DNA of 6,622 nt from assembly GCA_024762895.1 (NCBI GenBank), contig JANTGN010000149.1, positions 1 through 6,622 on the forward strand, in the 5' to 3' direction. A model generated the notes under the pieces. That model was not told the DNA's origin, did not search any database, and worked only from the letters and a program-made list of their open reading frames with translations. Source of the stretch: Thiotrichales bacterium. Lineage in GTDB: Bacteria > Pseudomonadota > Gammaproteobacteria > J044. This document shows positions 4,852 through 6,622 of this stretch, one piece after another; within the stretch, counting starts at the first letter, position 1, and the number at the start of each line of letters is the position of its first letter. The position numbers and the translations under genes were made by a program.

Positions 4852-6622
4852 TCAGGATGATCCGAACATTACTGTTGCTGGTTTTATGTGCGGCAGGGTT
4901 ACCGCTACAGGCCGCCGAGCGCATCCTGAGTTTTGACAGCGACATCGTCGTCCTGGAATCAGGCGCCCTGGACGTGACCGAGACCATCCGCGTACGCGCC
5001 GAGGGCCGCGATATCCGCCGCGGCATCTACCGCGACATACCCACCGATTACAAAGACCGTTATGGCAACCGTTTTCGTTCGGGTTTTGAACTGCTGTCAG
5101 TGATGCGTGATGGACAGTTCGAGGACTCCCATACCCAGGCACAGTCCAACGGCCTCCGGATCTACATGGGTCATAAAGACCGTTTCCTGCAGCCCGGCGA
5201 CTACGAATACCGCATTCGCTACCGCATGACGCGACAGCTGGGGTTCTTTGAGGACCATGATGAGCTGTACTGGAATGTCACCGGCACGGGCTGGATATTC
5301 CCCATCGACCAGGCCTCGGCCACCGTCACACTGCCCGGCATTCCAGCCAACGCGATTCATACCGAGGCCTATACCGGCGCTCAGGGTGCGAAGGGGCAGG
5401 ACTATGTGAGTCACATCGATGTCATGGGCAGGGCCGTATTTGAGACCTCACGTATCCTGCCCGCCCACCAGGGACTGACCATCGTGGTCACCTGGCCCAA
5501 GGGTTATGTGGTCGAACCGACCACGATGGACCATATAGGGTATCTGCTGAGGGACAATCGTTCCCTGCTGATAGGCCTGGCAGGAGTGGCCGTTCTGCTG
5601 ATTTACTATTTGTTGATCTGGCATCGACTGGGTCGTGATCCCGAGGCCGGTGTCATCATCCCGCTCTATACACCACCGAAGGGCTATTCACCCGCTTCCA
5701 TGCGCTACGTGGAACGCATGGGCTACGATCATAAATGTTTTGCCAGCGCGATCATCAACCTGGCGGTCAAGGGTTACCTCAAGATCGATGATGAAAAGGG
5801 GGATGACTGGCTGATACAGAAGACCGGCAATGAGGTCGAGATGGCGCCTGGTGAGGCAGCGCTGGTCAAACGCCTCTTTGCCAGTGGGGATTTCATTATC
5901 CTGAAACAGGAGAATCATAGTCGTATCAGCCGGGCCATCAAGGCGCACAAACGCTCCCTGCGTAGAAATTACGAATCGATCTATTTCCTGACCAATAAGC
6001 TCTTCCTGGTCCCGGGTATCCTGATTTCCATCGCCCTGATCTATGCCACCGCCCTAAGTCAACCTCTTACCGAGGAAATCGGTGTCAGCCTATTTATGAG
6101 CATCTGGCTCACCGGCTGGTCGTTGGGCACCTTCGCCATGTGTTACGCGGCCTGGCAGGCATGGCAAGGAGCCAGGGCGGGAGGCAGCAGTTCGCGTGCA
6201 CTGGGGTTAAGCTTCTTTGCCCTGCCCTTCGTGTTTTTCTGGTTCGTGGGCGTCACTGAACTGTTCGAGACCACGGGTATCGGCTTTCCTCTGGTCCTGT
6301 TACTGACCGTCGCCATCAATGTGGCGTTTTACCAGTGGCTCAAGGCCCCTACCCGGGCCGGTCGAAAATTGCTGGATAAGGTAGAAGGTTTTCGCCAGTA
6401 CATGGAAGTGGCCGAGGCCGATGAAATGGCCGACAAAACAGAACTCCAGGACCTGGCCCTGTTTGAACGCTACCTGCCCTATGCCCTGGCCCTGGATGTG
6501 GAACAGGCCTGGGCCGAGCGCTTTGCCGACGCCATGAAAAAGATGGAAAAAGAGGGAAAGGCCTATCAACCCGGCTGGTACCATGGACGCGGCTGGAGCC
6601 ATTCCAGCCCCAGTACCTTTGC
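4848..6622 (+). CDS. DUF2207 (YciQ-like) membrane protein, 3' end outside window
   Basis: The frame from ATG 4848 has no stop before the right edge, giving 591 complete codons of an unfinished gene. A Sec signal peptide (about 1-23, ending LQAA) leads into an extracytoplasmic domain (about 24-235) with family features such as IRRGIYRDIP (about 55-64) and GDYEYRIRYR. A membrane segment (about 238-257) is followed by HRLGRDPEAG (about 258-267) and YTPPKGYSPASMRYV. A cytoplasmic stretch holds INLAVKGYLKI. Further membrane segments lie near 384-404, 412-435, 451-471 and 478-497. Residues about 499-580 carry GRKLLDKVEGFRQYM and LPYALALDVEQAWAERFAD, conserved in the family. The visible end (GWSHSSPSTF) is where relatives pass into a Gly/Ser-rich tail, so perhaps only tens of residues are missing. 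The start overlaps the lemA stop by ATGA. Function is unknown; an envelope role with LemA is inference. Confidence 0.88.
   Translation, partial: MIRMIRTLLLLVLCAAGLPLQAAERILSFDSDIVVLESGALDVTETIRVRAEGRDIRRGIYRDIPTDYKDRYGNRFRSGFELLSVMRDGQFEDSHTQAQSNGLRIYMGHKDRFLQPGDYEYRIRYRMTRQLGFFEDHDELYWNVTGTGWIFPIDQASATVTLPGIPANAIHTEAYTGAQGAKGQDYVSHIDVMGRAVFETSRILPAHQGLTIVVTWPKGYVVEPTTMDHIGYLLRDNRSLLIGLAGVAVLLIYYLLIWHRLGRDPEAGVIIPLYTPPKGYSPASMRYVERMGYDHKCFASAIINLAVKGYLKIDDEKGDDWLIQKTGNEVEMAPGEAALVKRLFASGDFIILKQENHSRISRAIKAHKRSLRRNYESIYFLTNKLFLVPGILISIALIYATALSQPLTEEIGVSLFMSIWLTGWSLGTFAMCYAAWQAWQGARAGGSSSRALGLSFFALPFVFFWFVGVTELFETTGIGFPLVLLLTVAINVAFYQWLKAPTRAGRKLLDKVEGFRQYMEVAEADEMADKTELQDLALFERYLPYALALDVEQAWAERFADAMKKMEKEGKAYQPGWYHGRGWSHSSPSTF

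Noticed and set aside
4881..4900. Lipoprotein signal (Cys near residue 14 of the DUF2207 protein)
   Set aside because: The residues before Cys are LVL; a lipobox needs a small residue at -1. The segment fits an ordinary signal peptide.
5097..5414. Antisense open frame of about 105 codons
   Set aside because: It is antisense to the DUF2207 coding frame, which carries clear family motifs across the same bases. The same reasoning removes the antisense frames at 4811-5142, 5688-5948 and 6300-6602.
1..6622. tRNA, CRISPR array, insertion sequence or phage genes
   Set aside because: None was seen. There are no cloverleaf-like segments, no regularly spaced repeats and no transposase or integrase motifs on either strand.

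Overview
The window looks like a chromosomal segment of a gammaproteobacterium. Two enzymes support this: a two-domain (kinase-like plus GNAT) N-acetylglutamate synthase that follows E. coli ArgA closely along its whole length, and an E. coli-type acetylornithine deacetylase. Nothing in the sequence fixes the genus. Gene packing is very tight, with intergenic gaps of 16, 2 and about 90 bases and two 4-base start/stop overlaps. No RNA gene, CRISPR array, transposase or integrase was found, and no stretch over 300 bases lacks a gene.

Layout. Bases 1-390 (+) hold the last 129 codons of argE. It converges, with only 16 bases between stop codons, on a minus-strand pair. That pair reads from right to left as a secreted OmpA/MotB-type peptidoglycan-binding protein with an unrecognised Trp-rich N-terminal domain (2931 to 1852), then a ClsA-type cardiolipin synthase (1849 to 407) starting 2 bases after the first gene's stop. 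About 90 bases of AT-rich DNA separate this pair from a divergent plus-strand operon: argA (3026-4333), a lemA-family gene (4330-4851) and a DUF2207 (YciQ-like) membrane protein gene (4848 to beyond the right edge). Both junctions in this operon are ATGA overlaps.

How the genes fit together. ArgA makes N-acetylglutamate at the head of arginine biosynthesis, and ArgE removes the acetyl group from N-acetylornithine later in the same pathway. The envelope pair sits between them on the opposite strand, and sampled lines suggest it is less GC-rich than its flanks (about 50% against about 60%), so it may be a later insertion. The cls/OmpA pair acts on the inner membrane and the peptidoglycan. LemA and DUF2207 form a recurrent but functionally undefined membrane pair, here apparently translated from the argA message. 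The main loose ends are the unknown domain of the OmpA-like protein, the meaning of the argA-lemA-DUF2207 coupling and the unseen C-terminus of the DUF2207 protein. I see no clear sign of a wholly new biological system.
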